A stretch of DNA of 64,000 nt, from positions 62,001-126,000 of the forward strand of contig JAIOPK010000017.1 of NCBI GenBank assembly GCA_021413945.1, given 5' to 3'. Position 1 is the stretch's first letter. Each line of letters begins with the position of its first letter. The position numbers and the translations under genes are program-made. Under the pieces are notes generated by a model. It was not told the origin of the DNA, ran no database searches, and saw nothing but the letters and a program-made list of their open reading frames with translations. Shown piece after piece: positions 24,487 to 32,184 of the stretch. This DNA comes from Candidatus Uhrbacteria bacterium (GTDB taxonomy: Bacteria > Patescibacteriota > Patescibacteriia > 2-12-FULL-60-25).

Positions 24487-25473
24487 TCAGGCCTGGGCCT
24501 GGTCGGGGTCGGCGCCTTCGCCGGCCTTCTCCCTGCCCTCGGCCTCGGCCTTGGCCTTCTTGTCGGCCGTCCGCTTCTTGTTGCGGTCGCGCTTCGGCTT
24601 GCCCTCGGCCTTCGCCTCGGGCGCGCCGGCCTCGCCCTCGGCCTTGGCGGCCTGGGGGCGCATCTCGCGCGGGGCGGGCAGGAGCCCGCGCACCTGGTTC
24701 TCCTCGCGGAGACGGATGCCCGAGAACTTGCTCACGACCCGCTGGAAGAACGGCTCGAGCTGCGGGTAGAGACCGAGCAGCATGACGATGCTCTCGGTCG
24801 GCAGGAAGGCGGCGTATCCGAGGGCGTAGAAACCGCCCTTGATGACCGCCACGCGCTTGCCGTCGATCTCGGTGACGCTCGGCGTCGCCGGGTAGCGGCC
24901 AAAGACCACGCCGCTGAACTGGCGGGTCACGCCGCGCGCGTCTTCGCCGACATGCTCCTCGAGCTTCATGCCGACGGCCTGACGGAAGATCGTCCATCCG
25001 TTGCCGGCCTTCTTGGGCTCGCGGTACTCCGCGTTCTCCAGGAAGTAGGACAGCTGACGGATGCTGAAGCTCTCCGTGCGATCGAGGTTGCGATCGTCGG
25101 TCGTCTCCGGCCGCATGCGGTAGCAGGGGACGCGCGTGGGCGCGCCGTCGCCGTTCACCATGGGGAGCTCTTCACCCGACGGGGTGACGTAGATCCCCTC
25201 GATGAGCTTGAGCATGTGCCGGTTGAGACCGCTCATGAGCGCGATGACCTCCTTGAGGTCCTTGTCGTTCGTGCAGCGGTCACGTCCGAAGACGTGCATC
25301 GCGACCTGGGCCGAGAGGGCCATCTTGCTGCTGTCGGCTCCGGCGGTCTCGATGACCGCGGCCTCGAGCTGATTGCTCACGCGCCACTGGAAGCGGTGCG
25401 TGAACAGCGCCTGCTCGGCATCTGCCGACGGCATCGGGAACACGAACTGGACGGAGGGCTTCTTCTGGGTCAC
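24487..25473 (-). CDS. hypothetical protein with disordered charged tail
   Basis: 328 residues from the GTG at 25473 (GTGACCCAG), preferred because AGAGG precedes it by four bases; in-frame ATGs upstream at 25551 and 25539 lack spacing for a ribosome site. The folded part (1-280) mixes helices and strands (QFVFPMPSADAEQALFTHRF; DGKRVAVIKGGFYALGYAAF). The last 50 residues are alternating A/K/E/R (KPKRDRNKKRTADKKAKAEA), likely unstructured and nucleic-acid or protein binding (inference). No known domain. It belongs to the leftward accessory block; it uses the GTG-ACC start seen in three other accessory genes. Confidence 0.75.
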   Translation of the reverse strand: MTQKKPSVQFVFPMPSADAEQALFTHRFQWRVSNQLEAAVIETAGADSSKMALSAQVAMHVFGRDRCTNDKDLKEVIALMSGLNRHMLKLIEGIYVTPSGEELPMVNGDGAPTRVPCYRMRPETTDDRNLDRTESFSIRQLSYFLENAEYREPKKAGNGWTIFRQAVGMKLEEHVGEDARGVTRQFSGVVFGRYPATPSVTEIDGKRVAVIKGGFYALGYAAFLPTESIVMLLGLYPQLEPFFQRVVSKFSGIRLREENQVRGLLPAPREMRPQAAKAEGEAGAPEAKAEGKPKRDRNKKRTADKKAKAEAEGREKAGEGADPDQAQA

Positions 25474-25670
25474 GGGGCCTCTTTCTTCCGCTTCTGGCGG
25501 AGTGAAAACTGAACGTTGGGTTAACTTGTGAACGTGCATCCTCTTTTCCATTTCACCGGATTGGAGGTTTCGAGTCGGGGTTGAGACGCGTCATTGTCCG
25601 AGGGTTATGTAACCTCGCAGGGCGTATCAGAGTTCCGCCTAAGCGGACTTCCCCCCGTTCACTTCATCGT

Positions 25671-25700
25671 GTCATTCCAGCGAACGCTGGAATCCAGTGT
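25671..25700. repeat. REP-like palindrome
   Basis: ATTCCAGCG-AA-CGCTGGAAT with flanks GTC and CCAG. It resembles the widespread bacterial TCATTCCCGCGAA-type palindromes. Located between accessory genes, just after a terminator in the direction of transcription. Confidence 0.6.
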
Positions 25701-25720
25701 GATAAAGAGAATGGGTGGAA

Positions 25721-25744
25721 GGCCTCGTTCTGAAGAACGAGGCC
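25721..25744 (-). terminator. terminator after the 246-residue gene
   Basis: Perfect GGCCTCGTTC/GAACGAGGCC stem around a four-base loop, 22 bp after the stop at 25767. Confidence 0.75.
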
Positions 25745-25766
25745 CTCTCGGTGAGAGGTTGAAGGT

Positions 25767-26507
25767 TCAGTGCCGGCGACGCGAGACGGTGGGGGTCTGG
25801 CGATCTTGCCGGCGGTGTGGATCTTGGAGCAGTCCCTCGAGCACCTGAATGCGTGCTTCGAGTCGCTTGCGTCCGTTGTCGCGCAGGTCGTAGAACGACT
25901 GTTCCATCCGCCGGAAGTGCTTGAGGGCACCGTCCAACTTCTGGATCAAGACGTCTTCCGGATGCACGACGCGGCGGACCTTGAGGTTCGGAACCAAGTC
26001 GAGATCCCAGGGATCCTTCTTGGGCGTGACCTCGTGCTTGACCGCTGTTTCGACAGCCATGCGTCCCGCCGTCTCCGCTTCCGATCCGCTCGAGCCCGCG
26101 GCAAGGGTCTGGAGGGCGGCCGCTTTCACGGAAGCCCTGTCCTTGATCTTGCTCGGGGGCGAATACTGGAGCGGTGCGGTGCGGAATGCTTCGAGGGCAG
26201 CTTGGACGAGGTCGTCGTCGCCGCGGTCGCGAAGCGAGTTCACCATCGGCTCGAGGACCTTGTAGTCCATGCCGCGGATGTTGGGAGCGAGCTCGCGCAG
26301 CCTCTTCAGGCCGTGGATCCCGTTCTCGTGCGCGTATGCGTCGAGCTGGTGGCCGACGAGCCGGAGCTCGTTCTCGAAGTTCTCGTACTCGACGAGTGCG
26401 TCCTTGTACGACTGGATCAGGCAGTGATAGCCGAGCCAGTTGTCGTCGTACAGGAGATCGTCGACGCTCGAGTCTTCGTCGTCACGCATGACGAATGCGG
26501 GCATCAT
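25767..26507 (-). CDS. hypothetical coiled-coil-rich protein
   Basis: 246 residues, mostly charged helices (YKDALVEYENFENELRLVGH; LDGALKHFRRMEQSFYDLRD), an acidic N-terminus and a basic C-terminus (HRRQDRQTPTVSRRRH). No signal peptide or membrane span, so cytoplasmic. The ATG overlaps the stop of the upstream gene (ATGA), implying translational coupling. Unrecognised. Confidence 0.75.
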   Translation of the reverse strand: MMPAFVMRDDEDSSVDDLLYDDNWLGYHCLIQSYKDALVEYENFENELRLVGHQLDAYAHENGIHGLKRLRELAPNIRGMDYKVLEPMVNSLRDRGDDDLVQAALEAFRTAPLQYSPPSKIKDRASVKAAALQTLAAGSSGSEAETAGRMAVETAVKHEVTPKKDPWDLDLVPNLKVRRVVHPEDVLIQKLDGALKHFRRMEQSFYDLRDNGRKRLEARIQVLEGLLQDPHRRQDRQTPTVSRRRH

Positions 26508-27010
26508 GATCGCCCCCTTGCGTTGGGCTCGCCGATCATCTCGGTGAGGTTGCGGGGAGCGAGGTCAAACGCTTCGCGCCGCAGGAGCGCCCGCTTCTTG
26601 GACAGATCTTCCGGCAAGCCGTTGATCTGATCCTCGAGGTCGGCGATGCGGCGGTCGCGCGAGCGGGGAGAAGCCCCCACAAGCGCGAGGACGAGATCAC
26701 CCGCCTCGCGTTCCGCGAGACGGCGCTGGAGACGGGCGGCGACTTCCTGTCGCAGACCGTTCCGGAGCAGATCCTCGGTGGGCGGATGAGCCACCTCCGA
26801 GAAACCGCTCGCGTCACTCGGCTCGCTCTCGGCTCCGTCGTAGGAGGCCAGGGAGAGCTCCGCGTCCATGCCGTCGAGATCGATGTCCTCGGCGGCAAGT
26901 CGCGGGGGAATCCCGTCGTCGGGATCGAAGGGTCCGTTGGTATACGGATCCTCCGCGCGGTTCTTGGCAGACCATCGGTCGGCCGTCGTTACGAAATAAC
27001 CTTTGGTCAC
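26504..27010 (-). CDS. hypothetical acidic protein
   Basis: 168 residues from the GTG at 27010 (GTGACCAAAGG), preceded by GGAGG; a longer in-frame start at 27166 runs through the leader. The first 85 residues are acidic and loop-rich (DPDDGIPPRLAAEDIDLDGM), the rest a charged helix (LEDQINGLPEDLSKKRALLR). Co-translated with the 246-residue gene by ATGA overlap. Function unknown. Confidence 0.72.
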   Translation of the reverse strand: MTKGYFVTTADRWSAKNRAEDPYTNGPFDPDDGIPPRLAAEDIDLDGMDAELSLASYDGAESEPSDASGFSEVAHPPTEDLLRNGLRQEVAARLQRRLAEREAGDLVLALVGASPRSRDRRIADLEDQINGLPEDLSKKRALLRREAFDLAPRNLTEMIGEPNARGRS

Positions 27011-27224
27011 TGTGCCTCCGTGTCTTGGGTTTGAATTCGTTTCCGGAGCAAAAGCCCCAGCAGTCGATCCGGAAATTCCTGGAGGTATGCGCCCGTTCCA
27101 AAAGAGGAAGGGCGCAGGAGAGAGTGGCTTGAGAACCTTCGGCGTCCAACCGCAGTCGGAGACCATCGGCTCACAAGCAAATCACCTCCAAGAATTTCCG
27201 GGTCGATAGGGAAACGAACATCAA
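27011..27224 (-). other. leader of the 168/246-residue operon
   Basis: About 215 nt between promoter and GTG, without a credible gene. Two runs that could pair, GGAAATTC (27080) and GAATTTCC (27193), bracket a GCGCCC/GGGCGC-type hairpin near 27090-27115. Confidence 0.4.
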
Positions 27225-27253
27225 AAGATACGGCTTTTTCAGGATTTTGTCAA
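27225..27253 (-). promoter_or_regulatory. promoter of the 168/246-residue operon
   Basis: On the minus strand TTGACA, a 17-bp spacer, TATCTT. The stretch 27254-27351 between it and the next gene shows only a weak GCAGCC/GGCTG hairpin. Confidence 0.7.
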
Positions 27254-27351
27254 TGATGACTGACATCAGCCTGTGAGGGTTGGAATGAGGACTCCAGCCT
27301 TCAGTTGGCTGCCCGACTCATCCAGGATTGGAGAATCGGGAGCAGTGTCCA

Positions 27352-27951
27352 TCATCGGAAACGTTCCCGCAGATGGATTTGGAGATAATTGGTATCTCCG
27401 GTGATCGGAACCGTTGCACGGAAGCGGCACAGGTCGTGCCGAGTGTCCGTGGAACAGGATCCGCCGAGCGTTGGCGCGTAGCGAGTGTCTCCGCCGTAGG
27501 GCGGCGGTATCGCTTCGAGGAGAACGGGGTCGCCATGTGCTTCCACGTGGCGATGCGATCCCTCGCCGACGCTCCGTGCGCCGGTGACGGCACCGTATAG
27601 GATCGGGCGATCGAATCTCGACCAGCCCCATCCATCGTAGTGTCCGTCGATGTCGAAGGACACCTGGACGATTGCGTCTGCGCGATGCACCCCGTTCTCG
27701 ATGCCGAGATCGCTGATGCCCGTCACGCGAACGCGGAGCGTTCCTCCTCGAACCGCAAAGCCGGTGCGTGCCCGCTCGCAGACGATGCGCGTCGTTCCCT
27801 CGAAGCAGTGCTCCTCGGTTGCGTGCGCGTCGAGCGGCAAGTACACGTTGGCCGCCGGCTCAAAGTAGCCTTCGCCGTGGGAGGTGACGTGAAACCCGAT
27901 CAAGGTGATCGCGATCACGGCACCGACCACCCAGAACCAGGGGCCCTTCAT
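27352..27951 (-). CDS. membrane-anchored hypothetical protein
   Basis: 199 residues: a hydrophobic N-terminal anchor (WFWVVGAVIAITLIGFHV, about 5-22) and an external beta-rich domain with four cysteines (HCFEG; RIVCER; GGSCSTDT; DLCRF), probably disulphide-bonded. The ATG overlaps the upstream stop (TGATG). A much longer frame continues upstream to 28932 through two other genes and is not real in full. Unrecognised family. Confidence 0.72.
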   Translation of the reverse strand: MKGPWFWVVGAVIAITLIGFHVTSHGEGYFEPAANVYLPLDAHATEEHCFEGTTRIVCERARTGFAVRGGTLRVRVTGISDLGIENGVHRADAIVQVSFDIDGHYDGWGWSRFDRPILYGAVTGARSVGEGSHRHVEAHGDPVLLEAIPPPYGGDTRYAPTLGGSCSTDTRHDLCRFRATVPITGDTNYLQIHLRERFR

Positions 27952-28112
27952 CAGGCCGACCCCGGCTCGAGGACCTCGAACAGAGGGGTCTCGTCCTCGA
28001 TCTTGGGGAAGGTGAAGAGGGACGACTCCAAGTCGATGAGGGGCTCGGTGCCCTCCGGAACGACGTTGCCGATCTCTTCCTCGATCATGAGCATGAGCGC
28101 GATGGTATCCAT
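27951..28112 (-). CDS. small acidic hypothetical protein, 53 residues
   Basis: Starts MDTIALMLMIEEEIGNVVPE after AGGAGA at 7 nt. The sequence is acidic (EDETPLFEVLEPGSA). The stop overlaps the start of the membrane-anchored gene, so the two are coupled. An earlier in-frame start at 28229 would run through the hairpin module and is rejected. Confidence 0.68.
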   Translation of the reverse strand: MDTIALMLMIEEEIGNVVPEGTEPLIDLESSLFTFPKIEDETPLFEVLEPGSA

Positions 28113-28159
28113 CTTGTCTCCTGTATTTAGGGTCGCGGTCCCGCACATTGCGGAGCGTA

Positions 28160-28232
28160 CGCCCACCTCGTGAATCGAGTGAATCGATTTCCGGGGTAGG
28201 CGCCGTTGGGAGAGAGAATTCTCTCCCAACGG
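28160..28232 (-). ncRNA. two-hairpin intergenic RNA module, copy 3
   Basis: On the minus strand a 13-bp stem CCGTTGGGAGAGA with loop ATTC, then the conserved GGCGCC, then stem CCTACC/GGTGGG enclosing AATCGA-TTCAC-TCGATT. Same order and spacing as the copies at 29185 and 29718, with both sides of each stem changed together. Confidence 0.5.
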
Positions 28233-28241
28233 GCCAGTCGG

Positions 28242-28904
28242 TCAGGTCGTGGCCATGCGCTGCGCGAGATGCGCGGCGAACGGCTTCTGCGTCACGGGGC
28301 GGACGCGGCGGAGCATAGTGAGACGCTCGTCGAGCCGGGCCGCGAGCGCGGTCAGGTTCGCGTCGTTGATGCGCGAGATGTTCGGGTGGCGGAGCCCCTG
28401 CTCGTTCACCTCGTCCATCTTGTCGCGCGTCGTCTCCTCGAGCTCGCTGCGCAGCTCGCTGACGATGACCTCGAGGGTCGCGGTCAGCGTGCCGTCGGGG
28501 AGCGCCTTGCCGCCGGAGAGCGCGTGGAAGCGCTTCTCGAGCGCCTCGCGCATCTCCCGGCGCCGGCTCTCGAGCATGACGCGCTCGAGCTCCGCGACGT
28601 GGATCGGGTGGAGGCGCTTGATGATCGTCTCCGCCTTCTCCGCGATCGTGCGGTAGCTGTCGCACCCCTTGTGGATGCGCGCGAGCACCGCCATCGCCTT
28701 GCGGATCGTGAGCGTGAGCTTGTTGGGGTTCTTGACCCCGAAGCCCTCGAGCAGCTCGCCCTGCGTGATGCGCAGGAAGCCCTCGAGATCGCCGCGGAAG
28801 ACCGCGACGGGGTGCTTGTTCGCATCCTTGATCTCCGTCTGAACGAAGACGCGGATGGCGACGAGCTTGCCGATGAGCGCGGTGAGAAAGCGGGACTTGG
28901 TCAC
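28242..28904 (-). CDS. hypothetical helical protein
   Basis: 220 residues from GTG (GTGACCAAG) with GGAGG four bases upstream. Almost wholly helical and charged (REMREALEKRFHALSGGK; LARIHKGCDSYRTIAEKAET), strongly G+C-rich codons. No signal peptide. Followed 10 bp later by the two-hairpin module. Possibly a structural or DNA-associated protein; this cannot be decided from sequence. Confidence 0.78.
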   Translation of the reverse strand: MTKSRFLTALIGKLVAIRVFVQTEIKDANKHPVAVFRGDLEGFLRITQGELLEGFGVKNPNKLTLTIRKAMAVLARIHKGCDSYRTIAEKAETIIKRLHPIHVAELERVMLESRRREMREALEKRFHALSGGKALPDGTLTATLEVIVSELRSELEETTRDKMDEVNEQGLRHPNISRINDANLTALAARLDERLTMLRRVRPVTQKPFAAHLAQRMATT

Positions 28905-29184
28905 GAGGCCTCCGGTGTTGGTGTCGAGTCACGACGAAATGCCGTGTATCGCACCAAATCGATGGACGAAATTTTCGTCATCCGATTTGGGGCGCTGAGG
29001 GTTCATCTCAGCTATGTGGAAGTTCGCTTTTTGTTAGACCATGACCGGTCAGCGGCTCATCCCAAGTGTTTTAGGGAGAGACTTCGACGGTTGTCGTAGA
29101 CAAGATCTTGGAGCGAATCGCTACTTGAGCCTGTACACGCGCGAGTCCTTTCGTGACAGAGGACAGTGTTGCGGCACCGTCACT

Positions 29185-29255
29185 CCGATCTCGCTGGTCG
29201 AATTTCTTCAACCGTCGGGATCGGCGCCGGAGGAGAGAGTGAAACTCTCCTCCGG
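29185..29255 (-). ncRNA. two-hairpin intergenic RNA module, copy 1
   Basis: On the minus strand CCGGAGGAGAG/CTCTCCTCCGG, then CGCCGATCCCGAC, then GGTTGAA-GAAA-TTCGACC (a GNRA tetraloop), closing with GATCGG that pairs with CCGATC. Fifteen bases after the 122-residue gene. Bases 28905-29184 hold no convincing gene. Confidence 0.55.
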
Positions 29256-29270
29256 AACTGCGGTACTGTC

Positions 29271-29639
29271 TTACGGGATACACAGGAGGAGGAAGCCCTC
29301 TTGAGTGAGATACTCAAGGAATCCGAGACGCGTGATCCTTCGGTCATACGCTGACTGCCAGGCCCTCCGGAGCGACTCACAGCGCAGGGCTCGGCACGCG
29401 TCCATGACCGCGATTCCGTGATTCATGTAAAGATCCTCGAATTCGTCATCGCTCATCTGTGCGAGCCGATGCTCGGCGCTATCCGAGAGCTTGAAGTCGA
29501 CAGGTCGCAGATTCACGAACTTGAAGACCGGATGCTCGTGGAGTTTGGTGATCACGCCGATGTAGCGCGCAGTCAGCCTCCCGAGTGCAGCCTTGCGGTC
29601 GGTGAGCTGATCGGAACGTTTGTTGGCGGACATCTTCAT
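29271..29639 (-). CDS. hypothetical protein, 122 residues
   Basis: Strong ribosome site AAGGAGGAAATCAC before the ATG. Basic N-terminus (MKMSANKRSDQLTDRKAALG), then helices with an acidic middle (MSDDEFEDLYMNHGIAVMDA). No membrane span or signal. Sits between two copies of the hairpin module. Unrecognised. Confidence 0.74.
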   Translation of the reverse strand: MKMSANKRSDQLTDRKAALGRLTARYIGVITKLHEHPVFKFVNLRPVDFKLSDSAEHRLAQMSDDEFEDLYMNHGIAVMDACRALRCESLRRAWQSAYDRRITRLGFLEYLTQEGFLLLCIP

Positions 29640-29717
29640 GTGATTTCCTCCTTATGAGGATGGTTTATGTATGGAGACAGTCGAGATTTGAATCTCATCG
29701 GCTCGTTTAGTGAAGGT

Positions 29718-29788
29718 CCGATCTCGCTTGTCGAACGTGCGTTCAACAGTCGGGATCGGCGCCGGAGGAAGTAGTTACTTCCTCCGGC
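29718..29788 (-). ncRNA. two-hairpin intergenic RNA module, copy 2
   Basis: On the minus strand GCCGGAGGAAGTA/TACTTCCTCCGGC, then CGCCGATCCCGAC, then TGTTGAAC-GCAC-GTTCGACA, closing with GATCGG. Compared with copy 1 the outer sequence is identical while the inner stem and first hairpin change on both sides. About 200 bp after the 202-residue gene. Confidence 0.55.
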
Positions 29789-29986
29789 ATCAGGTCGGGA
29801 CACTGCTTTCCCAGGCTCCCCATTGGTCAACGGGGACAGATATCTGTTTTTTCGCGTAGCGATTAAACAGAGACAAACGCTATGTTCAGTCGCGGCCGCA
29901 AGCCGCTAGATTTCCAAAGGAGCACCTCATCTTCTGTAACCAAGTCCGATTCCGTCGGTACCGCGGTTGTCAGTCTTCCGACCGAC

Positions 29987-30595
29987 TCAGGCTGCGCGCG
30001 TCACGGCCCTCGGCTCCTTGGCCTTGGGCTTGGTCGCGGCGACCTGCACCGTCAGGAGGAGATCCTGGAGATCCGCGTAGCGGGCCTCCATCTCCTGCTT
30101 CGAGGCGTTCGCCTCGACGCCGACGACGGTGAGCTTGGCCTGCATCGCCTTCTCGTAGACGTTGATCGACCTCACGGTCGACTGCATCTTGGAGAAGAAC
30201 GCCGCCTGCCTCATCCCGATCTCCTGCTCGCACCGATCGAAGATCTCTTCGGTCGACATGCGCCGGAGCTGCTCGGGCTTGGCGCCGAGCCGCATGGCCT
30301 CCTGGTAGGCCTCGGTGCGGCGGTGCTTCCGCGCGTTCAAGCGCTTGGACACCACGACGAGGGCCCAATTGGCCATCCGGTACGGACATCCGCCACCCGA
30401 GAGGTGGACGACGATGAACGCGGCGCGGAAGAGGGTCGGGTCGCTCTCGCCCTTGAGCTCGAGCGTCTGGGAGACCTCGCCCCTGTTGAAGGCGGGGCAC
30501 TCGCCCTGCTGGACCATTCCCTCGCGGACGGTCCGGCCGTCCGGGTTGGAGATGATCGCAGCGAGGGCATCGAGCTTGAGCCTGAAATTCGACAT
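29987..30595 (-). CDS. hypothetical helical protein, 202 residues
   Basis: Start at 30595 chosen for GGAG five bases before the ATG. Helical, with a basic C-terminus (KPKAKEPRAVTRAA). The region CPYRMANWALVVVSKRLNARKHRRTEAYQEA suggests a helix-rich nucleic-acid-binding or structural protein, but no family is recognised. Its leader holds two mutually exclusive hairpins. Confidence 0.75.
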   Translation of the reverse strand: MSNFRLKLDALAAIISNPDGRTVREGMVQQGECPAFNRGEVSQTLELKGESDPTLFRAAFIVVHLSGGGCPYRMANWALVVVSKRLNARKHRRTEAYQEAMRLGAKPEQLRRMSTEEIFDRCEQEIGMRQAAFFSKMQSTVRSINVYEKAMQAKLTVVGVEANASKQEMEARYADLQDLLLTVQVAATKPKAKEPRAVTRAA

Positions 30596-30639
30596 GTTGA
30601 CTCCGTCTGGGTTGGAAGGTTGAAAGTTGTTGTCGCGTG

Positions 30640-30701
30640 CCACACGTTCGATCGAGAACAAAATATTCTCTGCCGAACGTGTGGAACGGGACGTTCCACA
30701 C
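30640..30701 (-). promoter_or_regulatory. switch-like leader of the 202-residue gene
   Basis: Two strong hairpins share the CCACACG segment. One is CGTGTGGAACG/CGTTCCACACG (30678-30702 region). The other is CCACACGTTCG/CGAACGTGTGG with an inner GAGAA/TTCTC stem (30640-30684). Both cannot form at once. The start codon lies about 45 nt further on. Confidence 0.5.
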
Positions 30702-31383
30702 GGGGGTTTGAAAGGTCAATCCGTTTTTTAGGCGGACAGGTGTAAGGAAGAAGGCGGTAAGAACCGAAGTTCGTTCCGCGGTGTGGAGCGCTTGATTCGA
30801 GAGACGCAGATTGCTCCGCCTCTTTCGAGTTAACGTTCCGTCCGTTCGGATGCCCGTGTTCGGGTCCGATCGGGGTTCTTCCATACGCCTGTCAGCCCTG
30901 AGCTCGTCGAAGTATTCCGACGAACGCATTGGAGGTGGATGGTCCGCACTGGTCCGAAGACCGGCAGATCCGAGAAGTCGAGCATTGAGTGGTCCCAGAC
31001 GAATCCGAGTCCACACAACACGCGAGCATCTACTCTGACTTGCGTCAGAGACTCCCTCCTCCAGTGCCTTCGTCCGAAAAAACAAAACAAGACGCTTGGG
31101 GCGTCTCGGTCGGTGCGTTAACAAGACCTCCGCTAGCTTCTAAAAAAAGAAGTAGCAGTCTTAGGTCTCGTCTCAGCTCTCCTTCCAAGACGAATATTAT
31201 TATGTGAAATGCGTTTCCGCAGATCAGACTTCCGACAGAGTCGGAAACCTGAGAGCGGAGCCGAGTGTGTAACCACTGCGGCTCAAGAGAAAAGGAACGG
31301 GTTAGCTTGTTATGTCTTGCGACGGGTCATCTTTGTTGAAAGCCTTGCTCTCAAAGGTGTTGGACCTTCCAACCTCTTCGCGA
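30702..31383 (-). other. non-coding, hairpin-rich spacer
   Basis: No frame here has a ribosome site or protein-like composition. Visible structures on the minus strand: CTCTGAC-GCAA-GTCAGAG at 31028-31047, TTCCGAC-TCT-GTCGGAA near 31228-31244, and the terminator at 31077-31108. A CAGCCCTGAGCTCGTCGAAG sequence at 30894 resembles a dispersed repeat. Confidence 0.5.
31077..31108 (-). terminator. internal terminator in the accessory leader region
   Basis: GAGACGC-CCCAA-GCGTCTTG followed by TTTTGTTTTTT on the minus strand, about 275 bp after the 65-residue gene. Transcripts from the 31.68 kb promoter may end here. Confidence 0.8.
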
Positions 31384-31581
31384 CTAGTTCAAGTCGCGGA
31401 ACGTGCGGCGCTTCGCCGCGTGGGTGCGCTTCATGCGCCGTCCGTTGCCGATTCGGCCTGCCGAGATCGGCTCGATCTGCGCGTAGCAGATCAGTCCGCC
31501 GGAGCGCGTGGGGCAACGCTTGATGCGCGAGGCGAGGAAGGCGTCGATCTCCTGCTGGCTGGTCCGGAAGACGCTGATCAT
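31384..31581 (-). CDS. small basic hypothetical protein, 65 residues
   Basis: Starts MISVFRTSQQEIDAFLASRI after GAGGTG; a GTG two codons earlier is also possible. Very basic C-terminus (GNGRRMKRTHAAKRRTFRDL), suggesting nucleic-acid binding. First gene downstream of the twin-type promoter at 31657-31685. Unrecognised. Confidence 0.7.
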   Translation of the reverse strand: MISVFRTSQQEIDAFLASRIKRCPTRSGGLICYAQIEPISAGRIGNGRRMKRTHAAKRRTFRDLN

Positions 31582-31656
31582 GGGCACCTCGTGGTGTTGG
31601 TTGGGAAGGCGTTTCCGACGACTTGGTCCCTTTCAGGTTAGTCATCGTAACCAAAT

Positions 31657-31685
31657 ACTATAGCACATAGCCAAGATTTTGTCAA
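31657..31685 (-). promoter_or_regulatory. strong leftward promoter (twin of the 55.26 kb promoter)
   Basis: On the minus strand TTGACA, a 17-bp spacer ending TGTGC, then TATAGT. The extended -10 and flanking bases closely match the promoter at 55261. A TAGCCAA lies in the spacer. Confidence 0.8.
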
Positions 31686-31887
31686 GTAAGGTGAACAAAT
31701 ACAAAGTTAGCCAAATTGGCTAAGAATAGTTACAAAACTGTACATCTCTGAATAGATGTTATTAGTTCGTAACAAAAATAGTGCTTAAGTTAGCCCAATC
31801 TGTGGATAAGCTAATCTTAGCCAAAAGCTAGACAGACATCTTTTGCCTTACATTAGCCATATTTGACTTATGTTCCGTTTTAGCCAA
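31669..31887. promoter_or_regulatory. TTAGCCAA operator-like array
   Basis: TTAGCCAA or close variants at 31668, 31707 (with its mirror TTGGCTAA at 31716, a perfect palindrome), 31790, 31817, 31853 and 31880. AT-rich surroundings. Lies between the leftward accessory promoter and the rpoB promoter, so it could control either. Confidence 0.6.
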
Positions 31888-31892
31888 ATAGC

Positions 31893-31921
31893 TTGACTAT
31901 CTCCATCTCTCATGATAAATT
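31893..31921 (+). promoter_or_regulatory. candidate rpoB promoter
   Basis: TTGACT, a 17-bp spacer, TAAATT, about 265 bp before the rpoB start. Confidence 0.5.
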
Positions 31922-32184
31922 TCGCGCGAAAACACGCGGCTTGACACGTCATTGTCAGCATGAGCTACCCAAAAAACCGTTAATCGAAGTCCGTCCCGAT
32001 ATCCCCTTCGGGACGCATTTTGATGCTCAATCGCGTGTTTTTGACCCTAATTTAATCGGTCGTTTCAGCCTGCGCGGTCACCATCTCACCCCGACAGTTT
32101 TGTCCTATTCGCATGGCGCGTTTCGTGCTCTGCGAAAGATGGTCCCGTCCGGACAGTTACGAAACCGACATTTTTGATCGCCAC
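31922..32184 (+). other. rpoB leader region
   Basis: No gene seen. Contains the hairpin CGTCCCGA/TTCGGGACG near 31992-32013 and runs in frame into rpoB only over its last 72 bases. Confidence 0.4.

Noticed and set aside
24430-25512. 360-codon frame on the plus strand over the 328-residue gene
   Set aside because: The minus-strand gene has a ribosome site and terminator; the plus frame is a G+C-driven shadow.
27952-28932. Long continuous frame fused to the membrane-anchored gene
   Set aside because: It crosses two better-supported genes and a hairpin module; only its last 199 codons have a ribosome context and membrane anchor.
24077-31581. Prophage
   Set aside because: No integrase, terminase, portal, capsid or tail gene is recognisable, and genes lack a phage-like modular order.
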